Shown here: positions 1 through 8,813 of the stretch, one piece after another
Layout of the letters: every line of letters starts with the position of its first letter
Position numbering within the stretch: the stretch's first letter is position 1
NCBI GenBank assembly: GCA_016700155.1
Contig: CP065001.1
Span: forward strand, 4,278,001-4,342,000
DNA length: 64,000 nt
From: Ignavibacteriales bacterium
GTDB lineage: Bacteria; Bacteroidota; Ignavibacteria; Ignavibacteriales; Ignavibacteriaceae
Direction: 5' to 3'
Translations under genes and position numbers: made by a program
The notes under the pieces: generated by a model
What the model was told of the DNA's origin: nothing
Databases searched by the model: none
What the model saw: only the letters and a program-made list of their open reading frames with translations

Positions 1-35
1 CGCACAAAATACTTACATAATAAAAGGAGAATGCG

Positions 36-428
36 ATGCTCAAAGAATTCAAACAATTTGCAATGAGAGGCAATGTTGTTGATCTGGCTGTCGGTATAAT
101 TATCGGCGGTGCCTTCGGAAAAATTGTGTCATCACTCGTTGGCGATATTATTATGCCACCGATCGGAGTTCTGCTCGGGGGTGTAGATTTCAGCACGCTT
201 GCTATAACAATAAAGGCGGCATCTGAAGGTGTGGAGCCGGTTGTAATCAAATATGGTATGTTCATCAATACAATCATTGATTTTATAGTGATTGCTTTTT
301 CAATCTTTATGCTGATTAAAGCAATGAATTCTTTCAAAAAGAAAGAAGAAGAAAAACCAGCTGCACCGCCAAAACCATCCGAAGAAGTTGTGCTGCTTAG
401 TGAAATCAGGGATTTGTTAAAGAAGTAA
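36..428 (+). CDS. mscL: Large-conductance mechanosensitive channel MscL
   Basis: Inner-membrane channel that opens under high membrane tension and releases solutes during hypo-osmotic shock. The 130-residue length is normal for the family. The N-terminal amphipathic helix (MLKEFKQFAMRGNVVDLAVG) and the glycine-rich first transmembrane helix (VGIIIGGAFGKIVSSLV) are characteristic. A second membrane helix lies at about residues 75-95, followed by a charged C-terminal helix rich in Lys/Glu/Pro. An AGGAGA SD sequence precedes the ATG and a strong terminator follows. Confident family call. Confidence 0.97.
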   Translation: MLKEFKQFAMRGNVVDLAVGIIIGGAFGKIVSSLVGDIIMPPIGVLLGGVDFSTLAITIKAASEGVEPVVIKYGMFINTIIDFIVIAFSIFMLIKAMNSFKKKEEEKPAAPPKPSEEVVLLSEIRDLLKK

Positions 429-435
429 ATTATAA

Positions 436-469
436 GCCGGCTGCTTTTTTGGTAGCCGGCATTTTTTTT
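436..469 (+). terminator. Rho-independent terminator of mscL
   Basis: GCCGGCT (436-442) pairs with AGCCGGC (454-460), followed by a run of eight T. It lies just after the mscL stop and abuts the stop of the convergent pseudouridine synthase gene. Confidence 0.85.
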
Positions 470-1047
470 CATGGCTGTTGTTTAAGTTCTCTTATTTCAT
501 TAACTGTTAATTCCCTCACACTGCCTGAATTCAATTCGCCCAGTAAAATATTTTTTATCCTTACACGTATCAGCCTTAATGTAGGGTGACCGGCTTTCGC
601 TGTCATTTTTCTTACCTGCCTGTACCTGCCTTCGTTAATGATTATTTTTAACCAGGAGTCCGGAATATTTTTTCTGAATCTAATGGGAGGGTTTCTGTGC
701 GGAATATTCAAAGGTGAAAATACTTCAACACTTGCCGGAAGTGTTTTGCGACCTTCAATTTCCACACCTTCTCTCAATTTATCCAATTCATCTTCGGAAG
801 GAATGCCTTCAACCTGTACCCAGTATTCTTTCTCAACTTTCATTTCCGGATTAAGCAGTCTGTCAGTTAGTTCTTTATCATTTGTTAAAAGAAGCAATCC
901 TTCACTATCCATATCTAACCTTCCTACAGGATAAACATTGGGTGGAAAGTTAAAGCAGCCGGCAAGAGTTTTTCTTCCTGATTTGTCTGTGAACTGAGAC
1001 AGAACTCCATAAGGTTTGTTTAGAATAAAATATTTATAGTCACTCAT
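469..1047 (-). CDS. RluE-like rRNA large-subunit pseudouridine synthase
   Basis: RsuA/RluB/RluE-family enzyme that isomerises a uridine in 23S rRNA to pseudouridine. The motif GRLDMDSEGLLLLTND (residues 42-57) carries the expected catalytic Asp at position 45. KPYGVLSQF near the N terminus and GRYRQVRKM near residue 140 are family landmarks. At 192 residues there is no N-terminal S4 domain, as in RluE rather than RsuA or RluB. The exact target uridine cannot be read from the sequence. Convergent with mscL. Confidence 0.9.
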   Translation of the reverse strand: MSDYKYFILNKPYGVLSQFTDKSGRKTLAGCFNFPPNVYPVGRLDMDSEGLLLLTNDKELTDRLLNPEMKVEKEYWVQVEGIPSEDELDKLREGVEIEGRKTLPASVEVFSPLNIPHRNPPIRFRKNIPDSWLKIIINEGRYRQVRKMTAKAGHPTLRLIRVRIKNILLGELNSGSVRELTVNEIRELKQQP

Positions 1048-1200
1048 TTTTGAACTGCGATATCCATTTTTTTAAGGAACATTAAAGAGTCAGCCTCGTC
1101 TGACAGTAGTAATATTACTTTTTATCTAAGTAAAGATTAGTTATTTTGGCGCTGTTAATTTAAGCAAATATTAGTGTAATTAGCCCCAGGCGGAAGAAAC

Positions 1201-1425
1201 ATGTCATTCAGGGATCAAAAAAAAATTCTTGAAATCCTAAAGCGATACGAGAATAAATTTGACAGGAAAGAACTTGATGATTATAAAATGTTTTTGAAAA
1301 GGGATAAAGATGAAGAGGAATTTGATACTGTGTCAATGAAACGGCTAAAGGAACTTCAAGATAAATACTTTGTGGCGCCTGACAGATCCAAACTGGATGC
1401 TTTGTTCAAAAAAAAAGAAGAATAA
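1201..1425 (+). CDS. Small charged hypothetical protein
   Basis: A 74-residue protein with no recognised domain. It is very rich in Lys, Glu and Asp and probably all-helical, with no signal peptide or membrane segment. A purine-rich stretch (AGGCGGAAG) precedes the ATG, supporting translation. It sits alone between the pseudouridine synthase and the DUF2723 gene on the same strand as the latter, 90 bp upstream. Function unknown. Confidence 0.6.
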   Translation: MSFRDQKKILEILKRYENKFDRKELDDYKMFLKRDKDEEEFDTVSMKRLKELQDKYFVAPDRSKLDALFKKKEE

Positions 1426-1515
1426 ACTCTCCACTTTGACTATGAATCTCCCAACTTTACCGGCTGGTTACATTTACTCTAACAAATTATACTTTTTTTC
1501 ATTTCTGAGGTATAA

Positions 1516-4488
1516 ATGGATCTCAAACTGCTGAACAGGATTTTTGCGGCATCAGTTTTTATAATTTCAGCCGTGGTTATGTTGTTAACCGTACAGCCAT
1601 CAGTGTCTTTCTGGGATTGCGGCGAATTTATTGCTGCCGGTTATTATTTACAGGTACCGCATCCGCCGGGAACACCGTTCTTCCTCATACTCGGAAGAAT
1701 TTTTTCAATGATACCATTTGTTGAAAATATTGGACTAAGAGTAAATTATATATCAATTCTATCCAGCGCGCTTTCAGTTCTGTTTCTTTATTTAATTGCT
1801 GTTAAACTGATTGAAAATTACCGCAGCAAAAAGTCTGAAAACGTATTAGATGCTCTGGGAACTTACATCGCTGCCGCAATAGGTGCATTGTCGTTTTCAT
1901 TCAGTGATACTTTCTGGTTCAACGGTGTTGAAGCGGAAGTATATGCTTTCAGTACATTCCTGTTTGCAGCAGTTGTTTGGTTAATGATGCAGTGGCATGA
2001 AAAAGCAGATGAAAAGGATAACGAAAAATATCTTTTGATGATTGCATACCTTATCGGACTTTCCACAGGTGTTCACCTTATGAGCGTGCTTGCAATAGTC
2101 CCGGTTGTGATGATAATTATTTTCAGAAAATATGTTGACGATGAAGCTGCATTAAAACAAACCGGGCTGATCTTTTTGATTCATGCTGCTATTGTGTTGC
2201 TTGTAGCAGTTGTCTGGTGGGGCGGACTAAAATCAACTACACCACCCACACCGGAAGATTATAAAGCATTTGATTCTAACTTTAAAATAGGAGTAGTCTT
2301 AATCAGCGCATTGATAATGGGAATTTTCTGGAAAAAGATTTTCACAAAGAATTCTTTTTATATGCCGCTGATAATCGGAGGAATTGCGCTTGCTGTAACT
2401 TATCCGGGAATAGTAAAATATCTTCCTTCATTAATGACTGAGATTGCCGGCAATAATATTCTTATTGAGATAGTTCTTCTCGTAATAATTTTTGCTGCAC
2501 TTGCGTACGGCGTTTATTATGCAACAAGAGAAAAGAAACCAACGCTTCATCTCGTATTTATGTCATTCATTTTTGCTCTTATAGGTTTCACCACATTCGC
2601 AATGGTTATCATCCGTGCTAACCAGGATCCTCCTATGAATGAAAATGAACCCAAAACATTTACTGAACTGGTTTCATACCTGAACAGAGAGCAGTATGGT
2701 GATTTCCCAACATTCAAAAGAAGATTTGCTACTGAGCCTCATCAGATGGTGGTGTACAACAATTACTCAAGCGATCTTGATTTCTTCTATTCATACCAGA
2801 TGAATCATATGATGACGAGATACCTTCTGTGGAATTACGCCGGAAGAGAAGGATGGGTTCAGGATGATGGAGTAAACGTAGCGCCTTTCAATAGTATAGC
2901 AAATTATTTAGGAAAACTTATTTATATAAAATTTGATGGCGATGCTAAAGATTCGTTGTTCGGCATTCCATTCCTGATAGGCATACTTGGAATCTATTTT
3001 CAGTTCAGAAAAGACTGGAAAATGGGTTCCGTGTTTATGATAATGTTTATTCTTATGGGTTACTTAACTGCTTTTTATCAGAACCAGCAGCAACCCCAGC
3101 CCAGAGAACGTGATTACTTTTATGTCGGCGCGTTCTTCGTCTTCTCAATATGGATTGCAATCGGCGTCAGAGGGTTAGCTGATAAAGTTCAATCGCTTTT
3201 GAAAGAAGGTGCGTTAAAAAATGCGGCTGTAGGCGGCGTGTTTGCTCTTATGATAATTTTTATTCCGGTAAAAATGTTAATGGCAAATTATTATACTCAC
3301 GACAGAAGTCGTAACTGGGTACCCTGGGATTATTCATATAATCTTCTTCAAAGCTGTGCGCCGAACGCAGTATTATTTACAAATGGTGACAATGATACAT
3401 TCCCTCTCTGGTATCTTCAGGATGTGGAAGGAGTGCGCCGTGATGTGAAGATTGCTAACCTTAGTTTATTAAATACTCACTGGTACATCCGGCAGCTAAA
3501 GAATGTTGATCCGTATAATGTTGGTACTGTTAAGATGAGATTATCTGATGCACAAATTTCACAGATACAGCCGATAAGGTGGGATCCGAGAGATGTAACT
3601 ATCTCAGCACCCAAAAGCGGAACCGGAACTGCCAATGATGTATTTCAGCAGTACAACCTTACAGATTCATCCGTAATAAAACAGGGAAACATAACTTTCA
3701 GGATGAATAACACACTTTCATTTGGTGATGTTAAAGCGATCCGCGTGCAGGATATAATGGTAAAAGAAATTGTTGAAGCAAATGCATGGGAAAGACCTAT
3801 CTATTTTGCCGTTACCTGTTCTGATGACAGTAAAATAGGATTGAGCGATTATTTAAGAATGGAAGGAATGGCTCTTCGTTTTGTTCCTGAAAAACGTAAA
3901 CCGGGAATTGAGTTTGTTAATGAAAAAGTGCTTAGTATGCAGCTTACAGAAAATCCTGATTACAGTAAAACATTCCAGCCGGGTTTTAAATTCCGCGGAT
4001 TAAATGATTCAACAATTTTCTTTGATGAAAATCATAGAAGAATGACGCAGAATTACCGCAACGCATTTATAAGACTTGCTATTTATTATGTTAATACCGG
4101 CAATAATAATCTTGGTGTTGAAGCTTTGGATAATATGGAAAAGGTAATGCCGCGCAGTATCCAGCCAATGGAAATGGGATTGATGTTTGAAGTCGCAAAC
4201 ATTTATTACAACGCAAAAGGTATGGAACAGTATAAATCACTTGCGTATGAAGTTGAAAAGAAAGCAAGACATGAGCTTGATGTAAATCCCGGCGATATCC
4301 AGTCTTATTATAATCCTTACAGGATATTGATTGAAACCTATGAAAACCTTAATGAATACCGCAAAGCTATGGAGATATGGCAGCGTATAGAAACCTTGTA
4401 TCCGAATGATCCAAACGTAAAAGCGAATGTTGAAAAGTACCGGGTGCTTGCTAATCAGCAGGATAGTCTTTCAAAGGTGAACAATTAA
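1516..4488 (+). CDS. DUF2723 family integral membrane protein (GT-C glycosyltransferase-like)
   Basis: A 990-residue protein with about a dozen hydrophobic helices in the first 600 residues and a soluble C-terminal half. The N terminus (SFWDCGEFIAAGYYLQVPHPPGTPFF, read as two halves around residue 40) is the diagnostic DUF2723 signature, with the acidic residue in the first loop expected for GT-C fold lipid-linked sugar transferases. The family is related to eukaryotic TMEM260, an O-mannosyltransferase, so glycosylation of secreted proteins is plausible but unproven. The C-terminal 150 residues look like TPR-type helical repeats. A GAGGT SD precedes the ATG. A glycosyltransferase gene follows at 85 bp. 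Confidence 0.85.
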   Translation: MDLKLLNRIFAASVFIISAVVMLLTVQPSVSFWDCGEFIAAGYYLQVPHPPGTPFFLILGRIFSMIPFVENIGLRVNYISILSSALSVLFLYLIAVKLIENYRSKKSENVLDALGTYIAAAIGALSFSFSDTFWFNGVEAEVYAFSTFLFAAVVWLMMQWHEKADEKDNEKYLLMIAYLIGLSTGVHLMSVLAIVPVVMIIIFRKYVDDEAALKQTGLIFLIHAAIVLLVAVVWWGGLKSTTPPTPEDYKAFDSNFKIGVVLISALIMGIFWKKIFTKNSFYMPLIIGGIALAVTYPGIVKYLPSLMTEIAGNNILIEIVLLVIIFAALAYGVYYATREKKPTLHLVFMSFIFALIGFTTFAMVIIRANQDPPMNENEPKTFTELVSYLNREQYGDFPTFKRRFATEPHQMVVYNNYSSDLDFFYSYQMNHMMTRYLLWNYAGREGWVQDDGVNVAPFNSIANYLGKLIYIKFDGDAKDSLFGIPFLIGILGIYFQFRKDWKMGSVFMIMFILMGYLTAFYQNQQQPQPRERDYFYVGAFFVFSIWIAIGVRGLADKVQSLLKEGALKNAAVGGVFALMIIFIPVKMLMANYYTHDRSRNWVPWDYSYNLLQSCAPNAVLFTNGDNDTFPLWYLQDVEGVRRDVKIANLSLLNTHWYIRQLKNVDPYNVGTVKMRLSDAQISQIQPIRWDPRDVTISAPKSGTGTANDVFQQYNLTDSSVIKQGNITFRMNNTLSFGDVKAIRVQDIMVKEIVEANAWERPIYFAVTCSDDSKIGLSDYLRMEGMALRFVPEKRKPGIEFVNEKVLSMQLTENPDYSKTFQPGFKFRGLNDSTIFFDENHRRMTQNYRNAFIRLAIYYVNTGNNNLGVEALDNMEKVMPRSIQPMEMGLMFEVANIYYNAKGMEQYKSLAYEVEKKARHELDVNPGDIQSYYNPYRILIETYENLNEYRKAMEIWQRIETLYPNDPNVKANVEKYRVLANQQDSLSKVNN

Positions 4489-4572
4489 TGATGCCGAAAT
4501 GAATTGCTGTTCAAATATATTTTATAATTACAATAAGCGGTGTATGCCGCTTATTTTTTTACCGGGAATATT

Positions 4573-5634
4573 ATGAAAATCCTGGTACTCGCTTTATCTG
4601 GGATCGGTGACGCATTGATGTTCACGCCGGCATTATCGTTACTCAGGAAAAAATATCCTGATGCCGTGATTGATTCACTTGTAATGATTAATGGTGTAAA
4701 AGAAATTTATGAACGTAATCCTTCTGTAAATAAAGTCATCTATTATAATTTTATGAAAGAAGGAATTATTAATTCACTAAAATTTATTTCGTCATTACGC
4801 GGCAAGTACGATGTTTCAATAAATGTCTATCCTTCAAACAGGAAAGAATATAACATTATAAATTTTCTTATCGGGGCAAAACAAAAAGCCGGCGTTGAAT
4901 ATTTACGAATGAACGCATCTAATCTTGGCTGGCTGAATAATGTTACCGTTAAAGAAAACGATACGCTTCATAATGTTGAAGAGAATATTCACTTAGTTGA
5001 AAAACTTGTTAATGAAAAATTCAATGAAAAACCCGGGCTTCAGATATTTTTCACAAAAGATGATGAAGAATATGCTGCTGAATATCTGAAGCATACAGGA
5101 ATAACTAAAGATGAAATTGTTATTGGTATTCATCCGGGCTGTGCGACTTTAAAAAATCATATTAAAAGAAGATGGGAACCGGAAAAATTTTCTGAGTTGG
5201 GCAGAAGAATACTAGAAGAATACAATTCAAGAATATTAATATTTGGCGGACCCGAAGAAACAGATTTAAAGCATGAAGTAGCTAACGGAATCAACCCGGA
5301 AAAAGTTCATGTTATAAGAACCGATAACCTTATCCATAGCGCAGCGGTAATGAAGCGCTGTAATCTTTTTATCACCAATGATTCAAGTCTTATGCACATT
5401 TCATCTGCATTAGGATTAAAAGTTATCGCTATCATCGGACCTACAAATACAAATTACATTCATCCATGGAATACTGAACATAAAATAGTGTCACTCAATC
5501 TTGACTGCGCACCTTGTTTTTACTATTCACCCAAGCCATTAATATGCACAAGAACAGATATTCAGTTTAAGTGCATTAAAGAACTGACTCCTGAAATGGT
5601 ATTCAAAACCGCCCGATCCTTTTTAAATAAATAG
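4573..5634 (+). CDS. Glycosyltransferase family 9 (heptosyltransferase-like)
   Basis: Predicted cytoplasmic transferase of the ADP-heptose:LPS heptosyltransferase family, used in lipopolysaccharide core or other glycan synthesis. The N-terminal Rossmann motif (LVLALSGIGDALMFTPAL) and the C-terminal donor-binding region (IGIHPGCA near residue 190 and FITNDSSLMHISSALG near residue 275) fit GT9. I chose the ATG at 4573, 12 bp after a GGGA purine stretch and directly before the Rossmann strand, instead of an in-frame start 33 bp upstream. The donor sugar cannot be inferred. It may be co-transcribed with the DUF2723 gene. Confidence 0.88.
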   Translation: MKILVLALSGIGDALMFTPALSLLRKKYPDAVIDSLVMINGVKEIYERNPSVNKVIYYNFMKEGIINSLKFISSLRGKYDVSINVYPSNRKEYNIINFLIGAKQKAGVEYLRMNASNLGWLNNVTVKENDTLHNVEENIHLVEKLVNEKFNEKPGLQIFFTKDDEEYAAEYLKHTGITKDEIVIGIHPGCATLKNHIKRRWEPEKFSELGRRILEEYNSRILIFGGPEETDLKHEVANGINPEKVHVIRTDNLIHSAAVMKRCNLFITNDSSLMHISSALGLKVIAIIGPTNTNYIHPWNTEHKIVSLNLDCAPCFYYSPKPLICTRTDIQFKCIKELTPEMVFKTARSFLNK

Positions 5635-5711
5635 AACATTTAATCTATTCCAAACCCACACCTTCTTTAATAAATTTTCGTAAAGATTTATGTAAGAAAG
5701 GAAATGATTTT

Positions 5712-6953
5712 ATGAAAACGCTATTAATATTTTTATGCAGCGTTACTATTCTTAACGCTCAATGGACAAAAGTTGATTTGCCGAATACCACAACTGCTCA
5801 ATCATTTTTTGTTGATGGAGATACGCTGTATGTAGGAGGAGATAATAATATCTTCTACACAACAAATGGTTCTGATTGGAATGAGTCATCCGTTATTGGT
5901 GAACTTTTTGAAGGCGTAACTGCCCTTATAAAAGTTAACAATAGAATTTTTGCAGGCAGTTTTACTCACGGAGTTTATGAAAGTACAGACAACGGAAATA
6001 GCTGGATACACAGATCAACAGGGCTTCCGGCAGAAGGCGGACAGAAAATTGATGAATTTGCAGTAAGAGGAAGTTACCTATACGCAGCAACTCTTGGCGA
6101 AGGAGTTTTTGTACTTGATCTGAATAACCCGGCTCAGTGGGAGGCTTTTCGTACCGGTCTTGATTTTGGAGTAGAGTGGACTGTCAACTCAATCTTTAAT
6201 TTTAATGACAACCTCGTCGCCGGTGCCGGCGCAAATGCGAGTATGCAGATAAACTCTTTTGGTTCGAATATGTGGAAGCGTTACCCGTTTGATATTTTTA
6301 ATCAAGAGATAAACTCCCTGCTTTCAATAACAAGTTTAAATGGTGTATTGCATGCAGCCAGCTACCAGGCAATTTACAGAAGCACGAACGGCGGTACTGT
6401 TTGGGAAAAATTTAATCCCGGTGTCGGGATAATCGGTCAAACTTCTTTTACAAAACAAGGCGAGATACTTTATGTCAATCTTGCTAAAGCTGGACGGAAT
6501 TTTATTTACAAATCAACTGACAATGGTGTTACCTGGAATTTATTTGATGATGTACGTTCTTCAACTGCAAACGCAATTGAATATTTTAACAACAGGATTT
6601 ATTCAGGAAGATTTGACGGCTTGTGGTATTATCCGTTGACTCCGACAGATGTTGAACCTGATCCTGTTTTGCCGAATAAATTTTTATTGGAACGAAATTA
6701 TCCCAACCCATTTAATCCATCTACAAAAATTCGCTACATCGTAGGGGACGCATATTATGCGTCCCCCGCGTTAGTTACGCTAAAAGTATATAATATTTTA
6801 GGAAATGAAGTTGCCACGTTGGTAAATGAACGCAAACCATCAGGCGAGTATGAAATAGATTTTACTGCTGATGGTTTAGCAAGCGGAATTTATCTTTATA
6901 AGCTTAGTGTAAATGGTCAAACAGGTACAAAAAAAATGACGCTCCTCAAATAG
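5712..6953 (+). CDS. T9SS-exported BNR/YCF48-like repeat protein
   Basis: A 413-residue secreted protein with an N-terminal signal peptide (LLIFLCSVTILNAQ) and repeated Asp-box/BNR-like units (STDNGNSW, STNGGTVW, STDNGVTW) that predict a beta-propeller. The last ~90 residues form a T9SS type A sorting domain starting at YPNPFNPSTKI and ending in KMTLLK. That domain carries an unusual insertion, GDAYYASPA, encoded by a perfect DNA palindrome that also occurs in the T9SS gene at 33.7-34.9 kb. Ligand or substrate is unknown. A nested-hairpin terminator follows. Confidence 0.88.
   Translation: MKTLLIFLCSVTILNAQWTKVDLPNTTTAQSFFVDGDTLYVGGDNNIFYTTNGSDWNESSVIGELFEGVTALIKVNNRIFAGSFTHGVYESTDNGNSWIHRSTGLPAEGGQKIDEFAVRGSYLYAATLGEGVFVLDLNNPAQWEAFRTGLDFGVEWTVNSIFNFNDNLVAGAGANASMQINSFGSNMWKRYPFDIFNQEINSLLSITSLNGVLHAASYQAIYRSTNGGTVWEKFNPGVGIIGQTSFTKQGEILYVNLAKAGRNFIYKSTDNGVTWNLFDDVRSSTANAIEYFNNRIYSGRFDGLWYYPLTPTDVEPDPVLPNKFLLERNYPNPFNPSTKIRYIVGDAYYASPALVTLKVYNILGNEVATLVNERKPSGEYEIDFTADGLASGIYLYKLSVNGQTGTKKMTLLK
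6744..6766 (+). repeat. In-frame palindromic insertion in a sorting domain, copy 1
   Basis: Perfect inverted repeat with 11-bp arms GGGGACGCATA / TATGCGTCCCC and a one-base centre. It lies inside the T9SS sorting-domain codons and is read as Gly-Asp-Ala-Tyr-Tyr-Ala-Ser-Pro. The same 26 bp (palindrome plus CGC) recur in coding orientation in the gene at 33736-34926. Confidence 0.9.
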
Positions 6954-6966
6954 TATAAACCATATT

Positions 6967-7035
6967 GCCGCAGGCTAAACTTTGCTGTATCAGCAAGCTC
7001 TCACATCATCTGCCTGCGGCTTAAAAATTTTTTCT
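6967..7035 (+). terminator. Nested-hairpin terminator after the T9SS gene
   Basis: Outer stem GCCGCAGGC (6967-6975) with GCCTGCGGC (7012-7020), and an inner perfect hairpin TTGCTG/CAGCAA (6982-6996), followed by an A/T-rich tract ending in TTTTTT. The long loop is unusual for a simple terminator. It lies between convergent genes. Confidence 0.6.
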
Positions 7036-7046
7036 GTACGGGTTGA

Positions 7047-7253
7047 CTAAACTTTTATCTTCTCAGTTTTAATTTTTGTTTTGGTGGAAATACCTAAGAG
7101 AGAGTATGCCGGACAAAAATTCATTAACGCTGTCATCAATGGAACAACACCAACCAGTCCCCACCAGCTTTGAAAAAATATTCCGGCAATAATTATTGCA
7201 ACACCAAGAATAATTCTTATAAGTTTATCTGCACTACCAACATTGGGATTCAT
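7047..7253 (-). CDS. DUF2892 (YgaP-type) small membrane protein
   Basis: A 68-residue protein with two hydrophobic helices (about residues 10-27 and 30-50) matching the DUF2892 family. MNPNVGSADKLIRIILG and the C-terminal FCPAYSLLGI with its single Cys are the recognisable parts. In other bacteria this domain is fused to rhodanese modules or stands alone; its role is not established. The SD AGGAG precedes the ATG. Confidence 0.88.
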   Translation of the reverse strand: MNPNVGSADKLIRIILGVAIIIAGIFFQSWWGLVGVVPLMTALMNFCPAYSLLGISTKTKIKTEKIKV

Positions 7254-7414
7254 AAATTTCTCCTGATTTTATATTAGATAATTTTTTAGAAGTCAGCACG
7301 GTTTTATTTAAATGCCGATCCTTCTACTTACTAAACATTAGTTAACTGTGTGTTTGATTCAGGACATTGTGAAAAGATTCAGAAGGATTAATTTTAAGCG
7401 GGAAATGTTAAAGT

Positions 7415-7449
7415 ATGCTGTCTTGATTCAAACGGAACCAAGACAGCAT
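7415..7449 (-). terminator. Hairpin downstream of the DUF4440-like gene
   Basis: An 11-bp perfect stem, ATGCTGTCTTG (7415-7425) with CAAGACAGCAT (7439-7449), sits just beyond the stop of the minus-strand gene at 7458. The T-run on the minus strand is short (ACTTT), so termination efficiency is uncertain. Confidence 0.6.
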
Positions 7450-7457
7450 GAAATAAT

Positions 7458-7943
7458 TTATTTGGATTTTTCCTGTTCCATTTGTGCCCATGGATTGTTA
7501 TCTGTGTTCCACATTTCAACTTTTATTTTAAGTGAACCATCACTTTGAATTTCCCAGACTGTTATGTACTTGCCATTATCCGGCCAGGAATCTACACCGG
7601 GTCCGGACATGTCCATATCATAGTTTCCGATTTCAATAGCAAGATTCCCCTGAATGATTATATCGGTTGTATTCAGGTTAAACGATTTTGTTTTCCATCC
7701 CATTTTCTGCTGCTCTTCACCCATTTTTTTAACGGCTTCAATTCCCCTGACTGAACCCTGGTAGCTTGGTAGTGAAATTATATCGTCAGTATAAAAAGTC
7801 AGCATCGTTGTCATATCATCAGCGAGCATTGCCTTGACAAACTCTTTATTCATAGCATCAACCTTTGCCCTTATTTCACTTTCGCTTTGAGCGAATAAAA
7901 CAGATCCGCACAGAACAACAAAAACAAATAATAGTTTTTTCAT
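7458..7943 (-). CDS. Exported SnoaL-like/DUF4440 protein
   Basis: A 161-residue protein with a signal peptide (KKLLFVFVVLCGSVLFAQS) and a single NTF2-like fold domain of the SnoaL/DUF4440 type (FVKAMLADDMTTMLTFYTDD, then a GxEAV element and alternating beta strands ending in KVEMWNTD). Such domains bind small hydrophobic molecules or act as isomerases; nothing indicates a specific substrate. An AGGAG SD is present. It appears to be a single-gene transcript. Confidence 0.8.
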   Translation of the reverse strand: MKKLLFVFVVLCGSVLFAQSESEIRAKVDAMNKEFVKAMLADDMTTMLTFYTDDIISLPSYQGSVRGIEAVKKMGEEQQKMGWKTKSFNLNTTDIIIQGNLAIEIGNYDMDMSGPGVDSWPDNGKYITVWEIQSDGSLKIKVEMWNTDNNPWAQMEQEKSK

Positions 7944-8028
7944 TTTTACTCCTGGTGTTTTTATATGGTTAATTGTTTGAAGCTGTATAAAGTTAATAAA
8001 CGGATTGACAAAAGAACATCTGTTACAA

Positions 8029-8559
8029 TTAATAATTTATTGAACTTCTCAAATAGGTGACCATATCACTGACATTATCAAAACATTTTATCAACCCGGT
8101 TTTTCTTTTCTCGGATTCGATTTGAACTTCCATTATTTCAACAATTTGTTTCCACATATTTGAATGACAGGCTACCGGTTTAACCTGTAAAATATTTTTG
8201 TTCATTAACTCCCACACTGCGGCGAGTTCAAGCAAGGTTCCTGTTCCGCCTTTAAGTATTACAAAGCCATCCCCTGATTTTATTAATGTTTGAATTCTTT
8301 CGAACAGATTATCAGATACAATATTTTTAGTAAGAAATTTATTTGGAATGGATTTCCAATCTCGTACGGTAACACCGATTGCGTCTGAGCCGTTATCTAC
8401 GGCACCTTTGGATGCTGCTTCCATTATGCCGGAATAACCTCCTGTACAAACAGAAAAATTATTTTGAGCTAAAAGCTTTCCAAGTTCATAAGCAGTCGCG
8501 TATTCCTCATCACCCTGCTTGGGAATTGAACTGCCGAAAACAGTGATTGTTTTATTCAT
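8029..8559 (-). CDS. LOG-family protein (TIGR00725-like nucleotide-binding protein)
   Basis: A 176-residue Rossmann-fold protein of the LOG / lysine-decarboxylase-like family. Characterised members hydrolyse nucleoside 5'-monophosphates, for example in cytokinin activation. CTGGYSGIMEAASKGA (residues 38-53) and GGTGTLLE (104-111) are the phosphate-binding and catalytic motifs. The usual Pro before GGxGTxxE is Lys here, and this short subfamily has no assigned substrate. No obvious SD precedes the ATG. Confidence 0.8.
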   Translation of the reverse strand: MNKTITVFGSSIPKQGDEEYATAYELGKLLAQNNFSVCTGGYSGIMEAASKGAVDNGSDAIGVTVRDWKSIPNKFLTKNIVSDNLFERIQTLIKSGDGFVILKGGTGTLLELAAVWELMNKNILQVKPVACHSNMWKQIVEIMEVQIESEKRKTGLIKCFDNVSDMVTYLRSSINY

Positions 8560-8813
8560 AGTTTGTATGGAATTGATAATTAATCTAATAAAAATTCGTA
8601 TGAACGGTCTGTGAAATAATTTCTTTTTAAGAAGAAGTACTTAAGTGGAGTGAAATGATGAAGTGGGTGAGAAGGTAAAAAAATCTTTAATGCTTTTCTC
8701 TTGAGATTGAATTCGTGTACATTTAAGTTAATATTAGTTTATTTATCTGCTGATACTTTTGAAATTGCAATCTTCATATAGAGGCAGTTATTTTATATTT
8801 AACGGGAGAAAAT

